From NCBI RefSeq assembly GCF_014773225.1, contig NZ_JACXAJ010000001.1, forward strand, positions 248,001 to 312,000: a DNA stretch of 64,000 nt, written 5' to 3'. The position numbers were made by a program, and so were the translations under genes. Under the pieces are notes generated by a model. The model was not told the DNA's origin. It saw only the letters and a list, made by a program, of their open reading frames with translations, and made no database searches. The DNA comes from Pontibacter aquaedesilientis. Lineage in GTDB: Bacteria; Bacteroidota; Bacteroidia; Cytophagales; Hymenobacteraceae. Below, piece by piece: positions 51,504-61,423 of this stretch. The stretch's first letter is position 1, and every line of letters begins with the position of its first letter.

Positions 51504-52202
51504 ATGGAAGTATTAAGTAATTTTAAGGAGATAGTAGTTGAGAAACCTGCTGATAAGATCATTAAGCAAATAAAGGAACTTATTTCTTCCGGACAGCTGA
51601 AGCCTGGAGACAAACTGCCGCCTGAGCGCCAATTGTGTGAGAAGTTGGGTGTGGGAAGAAGCTATGTGCGGGACGCTATCCGTAAGCTCGAGTTTTACGG
51701 TATTGTCAAGACATTGCCGCAAAGCGGAACCGTTGTCGCAGGCCTGGGTATTACAGCTTTGGAGGGGTTGATTACGGATGTGTTGATGGTAGAGGGGCAC
51801 GACTTCCACTCTTTGATTGAAACACGTTTGATTCTTGAAAAGCAAACCGTACGGCTAGCGGCCATGCGCAGGACTGAGGAAGATCTTGCCGACTTGGAAA
51901 GAGCGCTGGAAGCCTACCGGACAAAGGTTAAAAATGGCAAGCAAGGTATCGAAGAAGATCTGATGTTCCATATCCGTATAGCGGAGGCAAGCAAAAACAG
52001 TGTGCTCAAATCCTTAATGCTCATCGTGACACCCGATATCCTAACACACTTTACCCAACAGAATGTTTGTGGCGGAGGCAGACCCTATGGAGCACTGGAA
52101 GAGCATATGGACATTCTGGAATACATTCGCATACAAGACCCCGATAAGGCAGAAGCTGCCATGAGCACCCACCTGAAAGATGTCGTAAATTTTAAAAGCT
52201 AA
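51504..52202 (+). CDS. FadR/GntR-family (FCD) regulator of alginate use
   Basis: The 232-residue protein has an N-terminal winged helix (KIIKQIKELISSGQLKPGDK, then LPPERQLCEKLGVGRSYVRD, then AIRKLEFYGIVKTLPQSGTV). A C-terminal helical FCD domain follows (LIETRLILEKQTVRLAA, DLMFHIRIAEASKNSVLKSL, LEEHMDILEYIRIQDPDKAE). The spaced acidic and His residues (DxxFH, H in the last motif) are those of the metal/ligand pocket. It should bind a uronate intermediate such as DEH or KDG and control the adjacent genes through three palindromes. Confidence 0.88.
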   Translation: MEVLSNFKEIVVEKPADKIIKQIKELISSGQLKPGDKLPPERQLCEKLGVGRSYVRDAIRKLEFYGIVKTLPQSGTVVAGLGITALEGLITDVLMVEGHDFHSLIETRLILEKQTVRLAAMRRTEEDLADLERALEAYRTKVKNGKQGIEEDLMFHIRIAEASKNSVLKSLMLIVTPDILTHFTQQNVCGGGRPYGALEEHMDILEYIRIQDPDKAEAAMSTHLKDVVNFKS

Positions 52203-52495
52203 TCACACCCAGGTATAGCGCTACTACTTACTGAGAGCCTTGCTGTACCTAGATGGCAAAATAAACGCAAGAAAGGACCTTTGAAAATTAAATTGGTTAA
52301 CCAGTTTAAAGTTTACCAAAATTTCCTTAGCTTAGTAATCTCTTAGGGAAACGACCTGCTAAGTTGCTTTGGTTAGATGTTGAATGAGTTTCACTTCTGC
52401 CTTCACCATCGCAGCGATACCTTAACAGCATATTAAAAGAGGCTAACCGAATCCATAGAAGGTTTAAAATAAAGAAACGATTACTTCAAGCAGTT
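52203..52495 (+). promoter_or_regulatory. Promoter region of the alginate lyase operon
   Basis: The 293-bp gap between the regulator and the PL6 gene holds a copy of the ATTGGT palindrome (52291-52306) and one AGGTATA copy at the left. It is AT-rich and has no ORF or evident hairpin. The palindrome lies 190 bp before the PL6 start, leaving room for a long leader. Confidence 0.5.
52291..52306. promoter_or_regulatory. Operator palindrome for the alginate regulator, copy 2
   Basis: AATTGGTTAACCAGTT differs from the perfect palindrome only in one right-half base (G for A). It stands before the PL6-PL17-kdgF-MFS-SDR-kdgK-eda run. Confidence 0.7.
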
Positions 52496-54877
52496 ATGAA
52501 GAAAAACTACCCCTTTTTTCTGAGCCTTGCTGCCTTTATGGTATTTGGTTGCAGTACGTTTACTAAAACCCATACCTCCACGCCAACAGCAAGCATGGTT
52601 GTGGAGCAATCAGCATTTGCTGCGGCTATAGCCCGTGCGCAACCCGGTGATACGCTGCGTATGGCTGCAGGCGTTTGGCGAGACGCCCGCCTGGTGTTTG
52701 AAGGAAAAGGAACAGCGGATAAACCCATTGTGCTCATGGCTCAATATCCGGGTGCCGTTAAGTTAGAGGGTAAGTCCAGTCTGAAGATTGCAGGGGAGTA
52801 CCTGGTGGTGTCGGGGCTGGTGTTTGTGAATGGCTATACACCAGACGATGCGGTTATCGCTTTTAGAAAAGACAAAGACAACCTGGCCTATAACTGCCGG
52901 GTAACGGAATGTGTGATAGACGGGTATAACCAGCCAGACCGGTTTAAAAGTGACACCTGGATTGACTTGTACGGCCGGAACAATCGCGTAGACCACACTT
53001 ACCTGAACAACAAACTCAACAGTGGCGTTACTTTGGTCGTTCAGCTCAACAGCAAGGAAAGCCAGCAGAACCACCACCGTATCGATCATAACTACTTCGG
53101 GGAGCGGCCTCGCCTCGGCTCCAACGGCGGCGAAACCATGCGAATCGGTACCTCCACTTTATCGCTCACGTCCAGCAACACCCTAGTAGAGAATAACTTT
53201 TTCAACCGCTGCAACGGGGAAGTGGAGATTATCTCCGTCAAATCCGGGGAGAACATCATTCGTAACAATACCTTCTATGAGTCGGAAGGCGTACTAGCGC
53301 TGCGTCACGGCAACAATAACTTAGTAGAGGGTAACTACTTTATCGGCAACAACCGCAAGAACACCGGCGGTATTCGGGTAATAAATGCGGGCCACACGAT
53401 CCAGAACAACTATTTTCAGGATTTGCAAGGCGACCGCTTTTTTGCTGCGCTCGGTGTGATGAACGGAGTGCCAGATTCGCCTATTAACCGCTATCACCAG
53501 GTTAAGGATGTTGTGATAAAAGACAATGCCTTTATGAATTGCGCCCATGTAAAGTTCGGTGTGGGTAGCGACAGCGAGCGCACTGCCACACCGCAGAACG
53601 TAAAGGTGCAGCACAATATCTTCTATACGCCCACTGCGCAGGCCCCATACACCGCCCTGGATGACATCAGCGGGGTTTCCTTCCAGAACAATAAAGTAAT
53701 CGGTACCGCGAAAGGCTTCAAAGTAGACGGATTTGAGCATTCAAATCTTCAGCTACAGAAAACAGCAGAAGGTTTGTGGGCTTCTGCCAATGGGACTCTC
53801 TCTCCTAAGCTTCCAGCTGACGCCAACACAACCGGCGTAAGCTGGTACAAGCCCGAAATCGCAAACGCAGCAGCGGCTTCTATAACAAAGGTTACACGAG
53901 AAAAAGGAGCGCTGGAGCAGGCTATACAAAACGCAACAGAAGGAGCGGTTATCGAATTGCAGGAAGTAGGGGAGTACAACATCAGCAAAACGATAGAGTT
54001 GCCGCACGGCATAACGTTGCGTGCCAAGTCCGGCCTCGCGACAAAGCCTGTCATCCAGATGAGCTACAACGACAAAGGACAGGCGCTGCTCGCGATTGCA
54101 AAGGGCGGCACAGTAAAAATGGAGGGGATTGCCTTCAACGGGTATTCTGACGGAGGTGTAGCCGACCAGGCCATCCGGACAAGCACCAAACCGATGATCC
54201 AGCACTACAATCTGTTTGTAAATAACTGTGCATTCTACGGTTTCAACGAGTCCGGTGCAGGCGCTTTTAAAGCCTACCAGAGCACCTTTGCCGATACAGT
54301 TTCCTTCACCAATTCCAGCTTCGAGGATATTTCAGGTATAGCGATCAACCTGTCGGCCGAACGTGATGACAAAGGCAAGTATAACGCAGAGTATGTTATA
54401 CTAGAGAACTGCCTTTTTAACGGTGTAATGGGGAGCGCCCTGGATTTATACCGCGGCGGCAACGACGAAAGTACGGCCGGCCCATACCTGAAAGTGGACC
54501 ATTGCACCTTCAATAAAGTGAATAACACAGAACTTGGCTCGGTACTGCGCCTGGTGGGCGTGCAATGGGCCGAAATCACTAACAGCATTTTTAGCAACAG
54601 CGGGCAAGGTGGCCGGGCGGTTTTCTTCGAGAGCCCACGCTGGTCGCATAACCGCATCGACTACTCTAATCTCTACCAGTCCGGCAAAATTGACTCCTTT
54701 TATGGCAATGTAACTGGCAAGCACATGTACACAGCGCAACCAGAATATACCCAACCCGGACAAGGCAATTTTCAACTCAGGTCAGGCTCAAAATTATTGG
54801 GCAAAGGCAGCGACGGCAAACCGCTTGGTGCCCTCTGGAGCGACGGAAAACTGAACCCCAACGGAAACAACTTATAG
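52496..54877 (+). CDS. Alginate lyase, polysaccharide lyase family 6 (lipoprotein)
   Basis: The 793-residue protein has a lipoprotein signal (MVFGCS) and a parallel beta-helix typical of chondroitinase-B/PL6. The motifs run from AQPGDTLRMAAGVWRDAR to RVDHTYLNNKLNSGVTLV, GSNGGETMRIGTST, EIISVKSGENIIRNNTFYES and VLALRHGNNNLVEGNYF. The catalytic Lys249 (SVKS) and Arg270 (LRHGN) are 21 residues apart, exactly as in characterised PL6 lyases. The second half continues as another beta-helix with repeats around EYVILENCLFNGV. It should cleave alginate outside or in the periplasm by beta-elimination. Confidence 0.9.
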   Translation: MKKNYPFFLSLAAFMVFGCSTFTKTHTSTPTASMVVEQSAFAAAIARAQPGDTLRMAAGVWRDARLVFEGKGTADKPIVLMAQYPGAVKLEGKSSLKIAGEYLVVSGLVFVNGYTPDDAVIAFRKDKDNLAYNCRVTECVIDGYNQPDRFKSDTWIDLYGRNNRVDHTYLNNKLNSGVTLVVQLNSKESQQNHHRIDHNYFGERPRLGSNGGETMRIGTSTLSLTSSNTLVENNFFNRCNGEVEIISVKSGENIIRNNTFYESEGVLALRHGNNNLVEGNYFIGNNRKNTGGIRVINAGHTIQNNYFQDLQGDRFFAALGVMNGVPDSPINRYHQVKDVVIKDNAFMNCAHVKFGVGSDSERTATPQNVKVQHNIFYTPTAQAPYTALDDISGVSFQNNKVIGTAKGFKVDGFEHSNLQLQKTAEGLWASANGTLSPKLPADANTTGVSWYKPEIANAAAASITKVTREKGALEQAIQNATEGAVIELQEVGEYNISKTIELPHGITLRAKSGLATKPVIQMSYNDKGQALLAIAKGGTVKMEGIAFNGYSDGGVADQAIRTSTKPMIQHYNLFVNNCAFYGFNESGAGAFKAYQSTFADTVSFTNSSFEDISGIAINLSAERDDKGKYNAEYVILENCLFNGVMGSALDLYRGGNDESTAGPYLKVDHCTFNKVNNTELGSVLRLVGVQWAEITNSIFSNSGQGGRAVFFESPRWSHNRIDYSNLYQSGKIDSFYGNVTGKHMYTAQPEYTQPGQGNFQLRSGSKLLGKGSDGKPLGALWSDGKLNPNGNNL

Positions 54878-54880
54878 TAC

Positions 54881-57097
54881 ATGATACACTCGTTACGCAC
54901 CTTTTTCACCGTTTTGCTGGCGCTGGCACTGATGGTTCATGCCTCACCCGCTCACGCACAACAAGCACAGCAATATCCTAGACTTATACTTACACCAGAC
55001 GGAGTAGCTGCCATTAAGGCCACGCTTGGCAATGCCCCCTTGCTTACTTCCAGTTTTCAGGAGACTAAGCAGGGCACCGATGCGCTCATGAGGGCTGGTA
55101 TAAACGTGCCTGTGCCCAAGGATGCCGGTGGCGGGTTTACGCACGAGCAGCACAAACGCAACTACAAGGCCATGCACCAGGCCGGTATCTTGTTCCAGGT
55201 AACCGGCGAAGACAAGTACCTGCAGTATGTGAAGAACATGCTCAACGCCTACGCAAAGCTTTACCCGACGCTGGGCCTGCACCCGGAGCGCAAAGAGCAG
55301 TCGCCGGGCAAGCTTTTCTGGCAAAGCCTGAATGATTGCGTGTGGCTGGTTTATACTATCCAAGCCTATGATGCCGTGAAAGGACACTTGAGCCAGCAGG
55401 AGATTCAAAACATAGAGAAAAATCTTTTCTACCCGGCTGCCCGCTTCCTTTCCGAAGAATCTGCCGAAACGTTCAACAAAATCCATAACCACGGTACCTG
55501 GGCAGTTGCTGCTGTAGGTATGACGGGCTATGTGCTTAACGATAAGAAGCTGGTGCAGCAGTCGCTATACGGACTGGATGAGAAAGGGACGGGCGGATTT
55601 ATAGCGCAGCTCGACCAACTGTTCTCACCGGACGGATACTATACCGAAGGTCCTTACTATCAACGCTATGCTTTGATGCCTTTTGTGGTTTTTGCGCAGG
55701 CGATTGCCAACAACGAGCCGCAGCGCAAGATCTTCAGCTACCGCGACAATATTCTGCTAAAAGCCATTAATACGGCCCTACAGTTGACTTATGATATGAA
55801 GTTTTTCCCGTTCAACGATGCCCTGAAAGAGAAAGACCTGCGGTCGGTAGAACTAGTGTACGGAACCAACATCGCCTATGCCCACACCCAGGACAAGCGT
55901 TTACTTTCTATTGCCGAGAAGCAGGGCGAGGTGATCCTTTCTGCGGAAGGCGTGCAGGTGGCAAAAGCGCTGGATAACAAGGAGGCGCAGCCTTTCAACT
56001 TTACTTCAATGGAACTGCGCGATGGCGCTAAGGGCAACGAAGGTGCTGTGGGTGTGCTCCGCTCCGGCATTCAGGACAAAGACGAGGCCCTGGTGATGAA
56101 GTATAGCGCACAGGGTATGGGCCACGGCCACTTCGACAAACTGACCTGGCTGTTTTACGACAACGGAAACGAGATTATACAAGACTACGGCGCGGCGCGC
56201 TACCTGAATGTGGAAGCCAAGTATGGCGGGCACTACCTACCGGAAAACAAGACCTGGGCCAAGCAAACAGTATCGCATAACACGGTGCTGGTAAACGAGC
56301 AGAGCCACTTCAAAGGCGACTATGACCTGGGTATGAAGTCATTCCCGACATCGCGCTTTTTCGATGTCTCTAACAAGGATGTGCAGGTGATGTCAGCGGA
56401 GATAAAGGAAGTATACCCAGGCGTGAACTTTATCCGCACCATGGCCATGCTCCGCGATGAAGCCTTTGACCAGCCGATTATACTTGATGTGTTTGAGGTA
56501 AACGCAAAAGATTCGCAGCAGCAGTATGACCTGCCTTTATATTACCAGGGGCAGCTGATCAACACCAACTTTGAGGTGCAAAGCAACAGCTCACAACTGA
56601 AGGCGGTGGGGCAGAAGAATGGCTACGAGCACCTGTGGCAGGTGGCGCAAGGCAAGCTGCCTGCAGGTACGGCACAGGTTACCTGGCTCAACGGCAACAG
56701 GTTTTATACTTACTCCACCATTGGCAGTGAGAACGCCGAAATGCTGTTCACGCGCATTGGTGCCAACGACCCTAACTTTAACCTTCGTAACGAGCCCGGG
56801 TTGATGCTCCGCAAAAAAGGCAATGCCGGCCAAACGGTTTTTGTGTCGGTGCTGGAGCCGCACGGCGAGTTTAACGCCAAAGACGAGTACACCACCCAGG
56901 CCAGCAGCCAGATCAAGTCGCTGCGCCTGCAGGAGCAGGACGGCGCTAAAATCATCTGGATAGAGACCGTGAACGGCGATTTGCGTGCCTTTACGTTGGC
57001 TACTAACCCCGCAGCTAAATCTAAGCATAACATAAAAACGCAGTCAGGCAAACTGAACTGGGTAGGACCTTATCACTATTTCAAACTAAAAAAATAA
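54881..57097 (+). CDS. Oligoalginate lyase, polysaccharide lyase family 17
   Basis: The 738-residue protein has a signal peptide (LLALALMVHASPAHA). An alpha-toroid domain contains FNKIHNHGTWAVAAVGM (catalytic Asn/His) and SPDGYYTEGPYYQRYALM (catalytic Tyr), and a beta-sandwich of heparinase II/III type has AQGMGHGHFDKLTWLFYD and AKYGGHYLPENKTWAKQTV. These are the PL17 hallmarks; the enzyme releases unsaturated uronate monomers from alginate oligosaccharides in the periplasm. It starts 3 bp after the PL6 stop, so they are one operon. Confidence 0.93.
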   Translation: MIHSLRTFFTVLLALALMVHASPAHAQQAQQYPRLILTPDGVAAIKATLGNAPLLTSSFQETKQGTDALMRAGINVPVPKDAGGGFTHEQHKRNYKAMHQAGILFQVTGEDKYLQYVKNMLNAYAKLYPTLGLHPERKEQSPGKLFWQSLNDCVWLVYTIQAYDAVKGHLSQQEIQNIEKNLFYPAARFLSEESAETFNKIHNHGTWAVAAVGMTGYVLNDKKLVQQSLYGLDEKGTGGFIAQLDQLFSPDGYYTEGPYYQRYALMPFVVFAQAIANNEPQRKIFSYRDNILLKAINTALQLTYDMKFFPFNDALKEKDLRSVELVYGTNIAYAHTQDKRLLSIAEKQGEVILSAEGVQVAKALDNKEAQPFNFTSMELRDGAKGNEGAVGVLRSGIQDKDEALVMKYSAQGMGHGHFDKLTWLFYDNGNEIIQDYGAARYLNVEAKYGGHYLPENKTWAKQTVSHNTVLVNEQSHFKGDYDLGMKSFPTSRFFDVSNKDVQVMSAEIKEVYPGVNFIRTMAMLRDEAFDQPIILDVFEVNAKDSQQQYDLPLYYQGQLINTNFEVQSNSSQLKAVGQKNGYEHLWQVAQGKLPAGTAQVTWLNGNRFYTYSTIGSENAEMLFTRIGANDPNFNLRNEPGLMLRKKGNAGQTVFVSVLEPHGEFNAKDEYTTQASSQIKSLRLQEQDGAKIIWIETVNGDLRAFTLATNPAAKSKHNIKTQSGKLNWVGPYHYFKLKK

Positions 57098-57102
57098 AAG
57101 AT

Positions 57103-57462
57103 ATGCAAAAGCAAAGTGAAGAGTACTTGTTCGGTGAAACGTTGGCTTGGGAAGAAGTAGCCCCTGGTGTAAAACGTCAGCTGATGGGTTACGACGGAAC
57201 GATTCTGATGGCAAAAGTGCAGTTCGAGGTAGGAAGCGTTGGTGCCGTGCATGAGCATTTTCATGCCCAGGCAACTTACGTGGTGAGCGGCGCTTTCGAG
57301 GTGGAGATAGACGGCCAGAAGAAAGTACTACGCTCAGGAGATGGTTTTTACATTCCGCCGCATGTATGGCATGGCGCCGTATGCCAGGAGGCAGGTGTCT
57401 TGATCGATGTTTTCAGCCCGATTCGCGAGGATTTCTTTAAACCTGAAACACTTACAACATGA
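57103..57462 (+). CDS. kdgF: KdgF-like cupin (unsaturated uronate isomerisation)
   Basis: The 119-residue cupin has the metal-binding set HEHFHAQATYVVSG and IPPHVWHGAV. The N-terminal YLFGETLAWEEVAPGVKRQL is typical of KdgF. KdgF speeds conversion of the cyclic unsaturated uronate produced by the lyases into open-chain DEH. The stop overlaps the next gene by 4 bases (ATGA), so it is translationally coupled to the transporter. Confidence 0.88.
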   Translation: MQKQSEEYLFGETLAWEEVAPGVKRQLMGYDGTILMAKVQFEVGSVGAVHEHFHAQATYVVSGAFEVEIDGQKKVLRSGDGFYIPPHVWHGAVCQEAGVLIDVFSPIREDFFKPETLTT

Positions 57463-58754
57463 AAGTAAAAGGACTCAGGTGGGTTATCGTGAGCATGGTG
57501 GGCTTAGCCACGGTAATCAATTACATCGACCGCAATGCCCTGGCCGTGATGTGGCCCAGTATTGCAGAAGAGCTAAACCTTGGCAAGGATGACTATGCCC
57601 TCATCTTATCCTTTTTCATGGTGGCGTACGCCGTGGGCCAGTCTGCTTTCGGTAAGATTTTCGACAGCCTGGGCACAAGGGCTGGATTCGTGCTATCCAT
57701 TGTAATCTGGTCGGCTTCCATTGCCCTGCATGCGGTTGCCAAATCGGTTACATCCTTCGGTATTTTCCGGTTCACGCTGGGCTTTGGCGAGGCGGGCAAC
57801 TGGCCCGGTGCCACCAAAAGCAACGCCGAGTGGTTCCCGATCCGGGAGCGGGCTTTTGCGCAGGGTATCTTCAATTCCGGTGCATCCATCGGGGCTGTGG
57901 TGTCGGCGCCCATCATTGCTTTGCTTTATGTAGCCATCGGTTGGCGCACCACATTTTTAGTCATTGCTGCCTTAGGCATCATTTGGGTTATTCCGTGGAT
58001 TATCCTCTACAAAGCATCTCCAGGCAAGCACCCTTGGCTAACAGACGAAGAAAGGCAATATATCTTATCAGGACAAAAATCCTCCTTTTTGGCTTCGGAG
58101 CCCGTGGAAGACTATGCGCCAGGCTGGTTTGAAATGCTGCGCTACAGACAAAGCTGGGCTGTAATCGCGACTCGCTTTTTCATCGACCCTGTGTGGTGGC
58201 TGTTCGTGTCGTGGCTTCCGATTTACTTAGCTGACCGATTTGGCTTTGACGTGAAGCAGATAGGCCTGTTCGCTTGGGTGCCTTATGTAGGGGCAGCCAT
58301 CGGAAGCCTTTTCGGGGGCTGGCTGGCTGGCTTCTGGCTTAAAAAAGGTTGGAGTGTCAACCGAACCCGCAAAATAATCATCTCCCTTGGTGGAGCCATC
58401 ATGCTGCCTGCTTTGATCTTGACCGCATTTGCAGCTACGCCGCTAATAGCTGTGTTGCTGATTGCTGTTATCCTGTTTGGGTTTCAGATAGCTATTGGTA
58501 ATATCCAAACATTACCCAGCGACTTCTTCTCAGGAAAATCTGTTGGCTCCTTGGCTGGCGTCAGTGGTACGGCTGCCATTGTGGGTACTCTTATTACCAC
58601 ATGGCTGGTGCCCGTGATTACAGTAGATTCTTATGTTCCTTTCTTCGTACTGGGCGCAATTCTGGTGCCGCTTGCCATGCTTGCTGTTTGGGTACTTAGC
58701 GGCGAGATTAAGCCCATCACGGTGAAAGCAAAACAAGAAACTGTATTGAATTAG
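57459..58754 (+). CDS. MFS uronate transporter (ExuT-like)
   Basis: The 431-residue protein has twelve hydrophobic segments. It has the anion:cation symporter signature VINYIDRNALAVMWPSIAEE, FGKIFDSLGTRAGFVLS, GFGEAGNWPGATKSNAEWFP and SNAEWFPIRERAFAQGIF, close to hexuronate transporters. By position it should import DEH or other alginate monomers across the inner membrane. It lies between kdgF and the DEH reductase. Confidence 0.88.
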   Translation: MKVKGLRWVIVSMVGLATVINYIDRNALAVMWPSIAEELNLGKDDYALILSFFMVAYAVGQSAFGKIFDSLGTRAGFVLSIVIWSASIALHAVAKSVTSFGIFRFTLGFGEAGNWPGATKSNAEWFPIRERAFAQGIFNSGASIGAVVSAPIIALLYVAIGWRTTFLVIAALGIIWVIPWIILYKASPGKHPWLTDEERQYILSGQKSSFLASEPVEDYAPGWFEMLRYRQSWAVIATRFFIDPVWWLFVSWLPIYLADRFGFDVKQIGLFAWVPYVGAAIGSLFGGWLAGFWLKKGWSVNRTRKIIISLGGAIMLPALILTAFAATPLIAVLLIAVILFGFQIAIGNIQTLPSDFFSGKSVGSLAGVSGTAAIVGTLITTWLVPVITVDSYVPFFVLGAILVPLAMLAVWVLSGEIKPITVKAKQETVLN

Positions 58755-58801
58755 TTTTTATCAAATAATTTATAACAATCCTAATTAAATCATAAAGGAT
58801 T

Positions 58802-59569
58802 ATGGAAAATCAATCAGAAAATAGAGTAGCAGTTGTAACAGGTGCCACTGGAGGTATTGGGTTTGAGGTAGCAAAAAGATTAGGTAAAGATAATTTTACG
58901 GTGATCTTAAACGGTATCGACGATAATGCGGGAGCTGAAAAGGTGGAAGAGCTTCGAAAAGAAGGTATCAGAGCAGAGTATTATGGTTTTGATGTTACCA
59001 ATGAGGATGAGGTGAACGGCAATTTTAATAGAATCGGCGAAAACTATGGCAGAATCGATGTTTTGGTAAATAATGCCGGAGGCCTAGGAGGTAGAGCAAG
59101 ATTTGAAGAGATGACGACTGAATTCTACAGAAAAGTGATGGCGCTAAACCTTGATTCAGTGTTCTTTACTTCAAGAGCTGCTATCCCATACCTCAAAAAA
59201 GGAGAAAACGCTTCTATCATCAATTACACGTCAAACGCAGGATGGAATGCCGGCGGACCTGGAGCGGGAATCTATGGCACCTCCAAAGCCGGGGTTCATG
59301 CCATCACCAGAGCACTGGCGAAAGATCTAGCTGAATACGGCATCAGAGTAAATGCGGTATCCCCTGGTACAATCGATACACCATTCCACGCCCAGATCAA
59401 ATCCACCAAGCCTGAAGTATTCGCTTCCTGGAAAGATAATATTATGCTGGGAAGACTGGGCAAGCCTGAAGAAGTAGCTTCTGTTGTTTCTTTCTTGGCT
59501 AGCAAAGATGCCTCATTTATTACCGCTGAGACCATACAAGTAGGTGGTGGGCAGGCCTTGGGTATATAA
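58802..59569 (+). CDS. SDR-family DEH reductase (predicted)
   Basis: The 255-residue protein is a classical SDR with TGATGGIGFEVAKRLG, NNAGGLGGRARF, INYTSNAGWNAGG and YGTSKAGVHAITRA (catalytic Tyr/Lys). It ends GGGQALGI. In alginate loci of Flavobacteriia such an enzyme reduces DEH to KDG with NAD(P)H; that role here is by position. The gene is noticeably more AT-rich than its neighbours, which suggests a separate origin. It is followed by a 150-bp gap with no convincing gene. Confidence 0.8.
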   Translation: MENQSENRVAVVTGATGGIGFEVAKRLGKDNFTVILNGIDDNAGAEKVEELRKEGIRAEYYGFDVTNEDEVNGNFNRIGENYGRIDVLVNNAGGLGGRARFEEMTTEFYRKVMALNLDSVFFTSRAAIPYLKKGENASIINYTSNAGWNAGGPGAGIYGTSKAGVHAITRALAKDLAEYGIRVNAVSPGTIDTPFHAQIKSTKPEVFASWKDNIMLGRLGKPEEVASVVSFLASKDASFITAETIQVGGGQALGI

Positions 59570-59720
59570 AATAGGTAAAGCACAATTATCAGACTGTTTT
59601 AATAAAAAGATGATAGGTTTAGAGGCAAAAGTTGTTGAAGTAACTGGAGGTGTTCATGTTATGGGCACCCACAGCGACCTGAACACTGTTGTTTTCTGCT
59701 TATAATTAACACGAAGCCTT

Positions 59721-60746
59721 ATGAAAAAAGTAGCCTGTTTTGGAGAGGTCATGATGCGCTTGTCTACCCCGGGGCACCAGATGTTTGGGCAAGCCAGGCA
59801 GTTTAACGCCTGTTATGGGGGGGCAGAAGCCAACGTGGCCATTTCACTGGCTACTTTCGGCGTTCCTGCCTCGTTTATTACCCGTGTGCCTGCCAACGAT
59901 TTAGGTGAGTGCGTGTGGCAGGAACTTCGCAGGTATGGGGTGGTAACGCAGGGAGTTTACACAGGCGGAGACCGGCTCGGCTTATACTTTCTGGAAAGCG
60001 GGGCTGGTTTCCGCTCCAGCAAAGTCATCTACGACCGGTCTCACTCTTCCTTTGCTGAACTGACGCTGGGCATGATAGACTGGGAAGCGCATCTTGCCGG
60101 GCACGAGTGGTTTCATTGGTCGGGCATTTCGCCGGCTGTCTCACAAAGTGCGGCGGCAGTTTGCCTGGAGGGTGTCAAGATGGCTAAAAAGCTCGGCTTG
60201 CAGATTTCCTGTGACCTGAACTACCGCAGCAAACTATGGCAGTATACCGATTCGCCGGAGGAAATCATGACAGAATTATTGGCCCGAACCGATGTGGTGC
60301 TTGCTAACCCTGATGATGTGTGGCACTATTTCGGCATAAAAGCGGAGGGGTATGATATAGATGACCCAGCCTATAACGAGGCGGTGCTGCAGCTCCTGGT
60401 GCAAAAGTTTCCCAACATCAAAACCGCAGTCACTACCCTGCGCCGCACCGTAAATGCCAGCCACAATACCTGGGCCGCCTTGATGCTCCAGCATGATGAG
60501 TCACTTGTATCCCAGACTTACGACCTGAACCCGATCATTGACCGCGTAGGCGGAGGAGATTCCTTTATGGCCGGTCTTATTTATGGCCTGATCAAACATT
60601 CGGATGACTTGCAGTATGCCCTGGAATTTGCTGTAGCCGCATCTGCGCTGAAGCATAGCATAGAAGGAGACGCCAACCTAGTGAAAGTGGCCGATGTGGC
60701 CAAGCTGTTAGAGGGTGGCTCCGTTGCCGCACGTGTATCCCGTTAA
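59721..60746 (+). CDS. kdgK: 2-keto-3-deoxygluconate kinase
   Basis: The 341-residue protein is a PfkB-family sugar kinase: FGEVMMRLSTPGHQMFGQAR, GGAEANVAISLATFGVPASF, SGISPAVSQSAAAVCLEGVK, DLNYRSKLWQ and the catalytic GGGDSFMAGLIYGLI with Asp. It phosphorylates KDG to KDPG. It precedes eda by 11 bp. Confidence 0.92.
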   Translation: MKKVACFGEVMMRLSTPGHQMFGQARQFNACYGGAEANVAISLATFGVPASFITRVPANDLGECVWQELRRYGVVTQGVYTGGDRLGLYFLESGAGFRSSKVIYDRSHSSFAELTLGMIDWEAHLAGHEWFHWSGISPAVSQSAAAVCLEGVKMAKKLGLQISCDLNYRSKLWQYTDSPEEIMTELLARTDVVLANPDDVWHYFGIKAEGYDIDDPAYNEAVLQLLVQKFPNIKTAVTTLRRTVNASHNTWAALMLQHDESLVSQTYDLNPIIDRVGGGDSFMAGLIYGLIKHSDDLQYALEFAVAASALKHSIEGDANLVKVADVAKLLEGGSVAARVSR

Positions 60747-60757
60747 AACAATATCGA

Positions 60758-61423
60758 ATGTCTAGACGCACAAGAATTGAAGTAGCCTTAGCCATGGAGG
60801 CAACAGGTTTGATCCCGCTTTTTTACGAAGCCGATTTTGAGGTAGCCAAGCAAATCCTGTGCAGTTGCTACAGAGGTGGAGCCCGGGTTGTGGAGTTTAC
60901 CAACAGGGGAGAGTTTGCGCACGAGGTGTTTGCCGCCCTGGTGAAATTTGCGCGGGTTGAGTTGCCCGAACTCATATTGGGCATTGGCTCCGTTACCGAC
61001 GCAGGCACGGCCGCTTTGTACATGCAGCTCGGTGCTGAGTTTATTGTGACGCCAGTGCTTCGCGAGGATATCGCCAAGGTATGTAACCGCCGCAAGGTGT
61101 TGTGGTTGCCTGGCTGCCAAACGCTTACCGAAATAGCGGCCGCTGAAGAGTTGGGCGCTGAGATTGTGAAGCTTTTTCCGGGCGAAAGTATAAGCCCAGG
61201 TTTTGTATCGGCAATTAAGGGCCCCTGCCCCTGGACTAAGATCATGCCTACCGGTGGCGTGTCCCTGGAGGAGGAAAACCTTGCGCCCTGGTTTAAAGCA
61301 GGGGTAAGCTGCGTTGGGGCAGGATCAAAACTGATGGCGGATAAGTCCAACTACGGTGCTATCGAGCAAACTACAAAAGCGGCCTTGGACGCCATCAAAC
61401 GTATTCGCAATGGGGTAGCCTGA
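60758..61423 (+). CDS. eda: KDPG aldolase
   Basis: The 221-residue protein is a class I KHG/KDPG aldolase: VEFTNRGEFAHEVFA, GIGSVTDAGTAALYMQLGAE, FIVTPVLREDIAKVCNRR, EIVKLFPGESISPGFVSAIK and CPWTKIMPTGGVSLE with the Schiff-base Lys. It splits KDPG into pyruvate and glyceraldehyde 3-phosphate, the last step of the alginate pathway. It closes the main operon; the following gap holds the third operator. Confidence 0.92.
   Translation: MSRRTRIEVALAMEATGLIPLFYEADFEVAKQILCSCYRGGARVVEFTNRGEFAHEVFAALVKFARVELPELILGIGSVTDAGTAALYMQLGAEFIVTPVLREDIAKVCNRRKVLWLPGCQTLTEIAAAEELGAEIVKLFPGESISPGFVSAIKGPCPWTKIMPTGGVSLEEENLAPWFKAGVSCVGAGSKLMADKSNYGAIEQTTKAALDAIKRIRNGVA

Noticed and set aside
59610-59705. A 31-codon frame between the SDR and kdgK genes
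   Set aside because: Too short to support as a gene; recorded only as a possible remnant.
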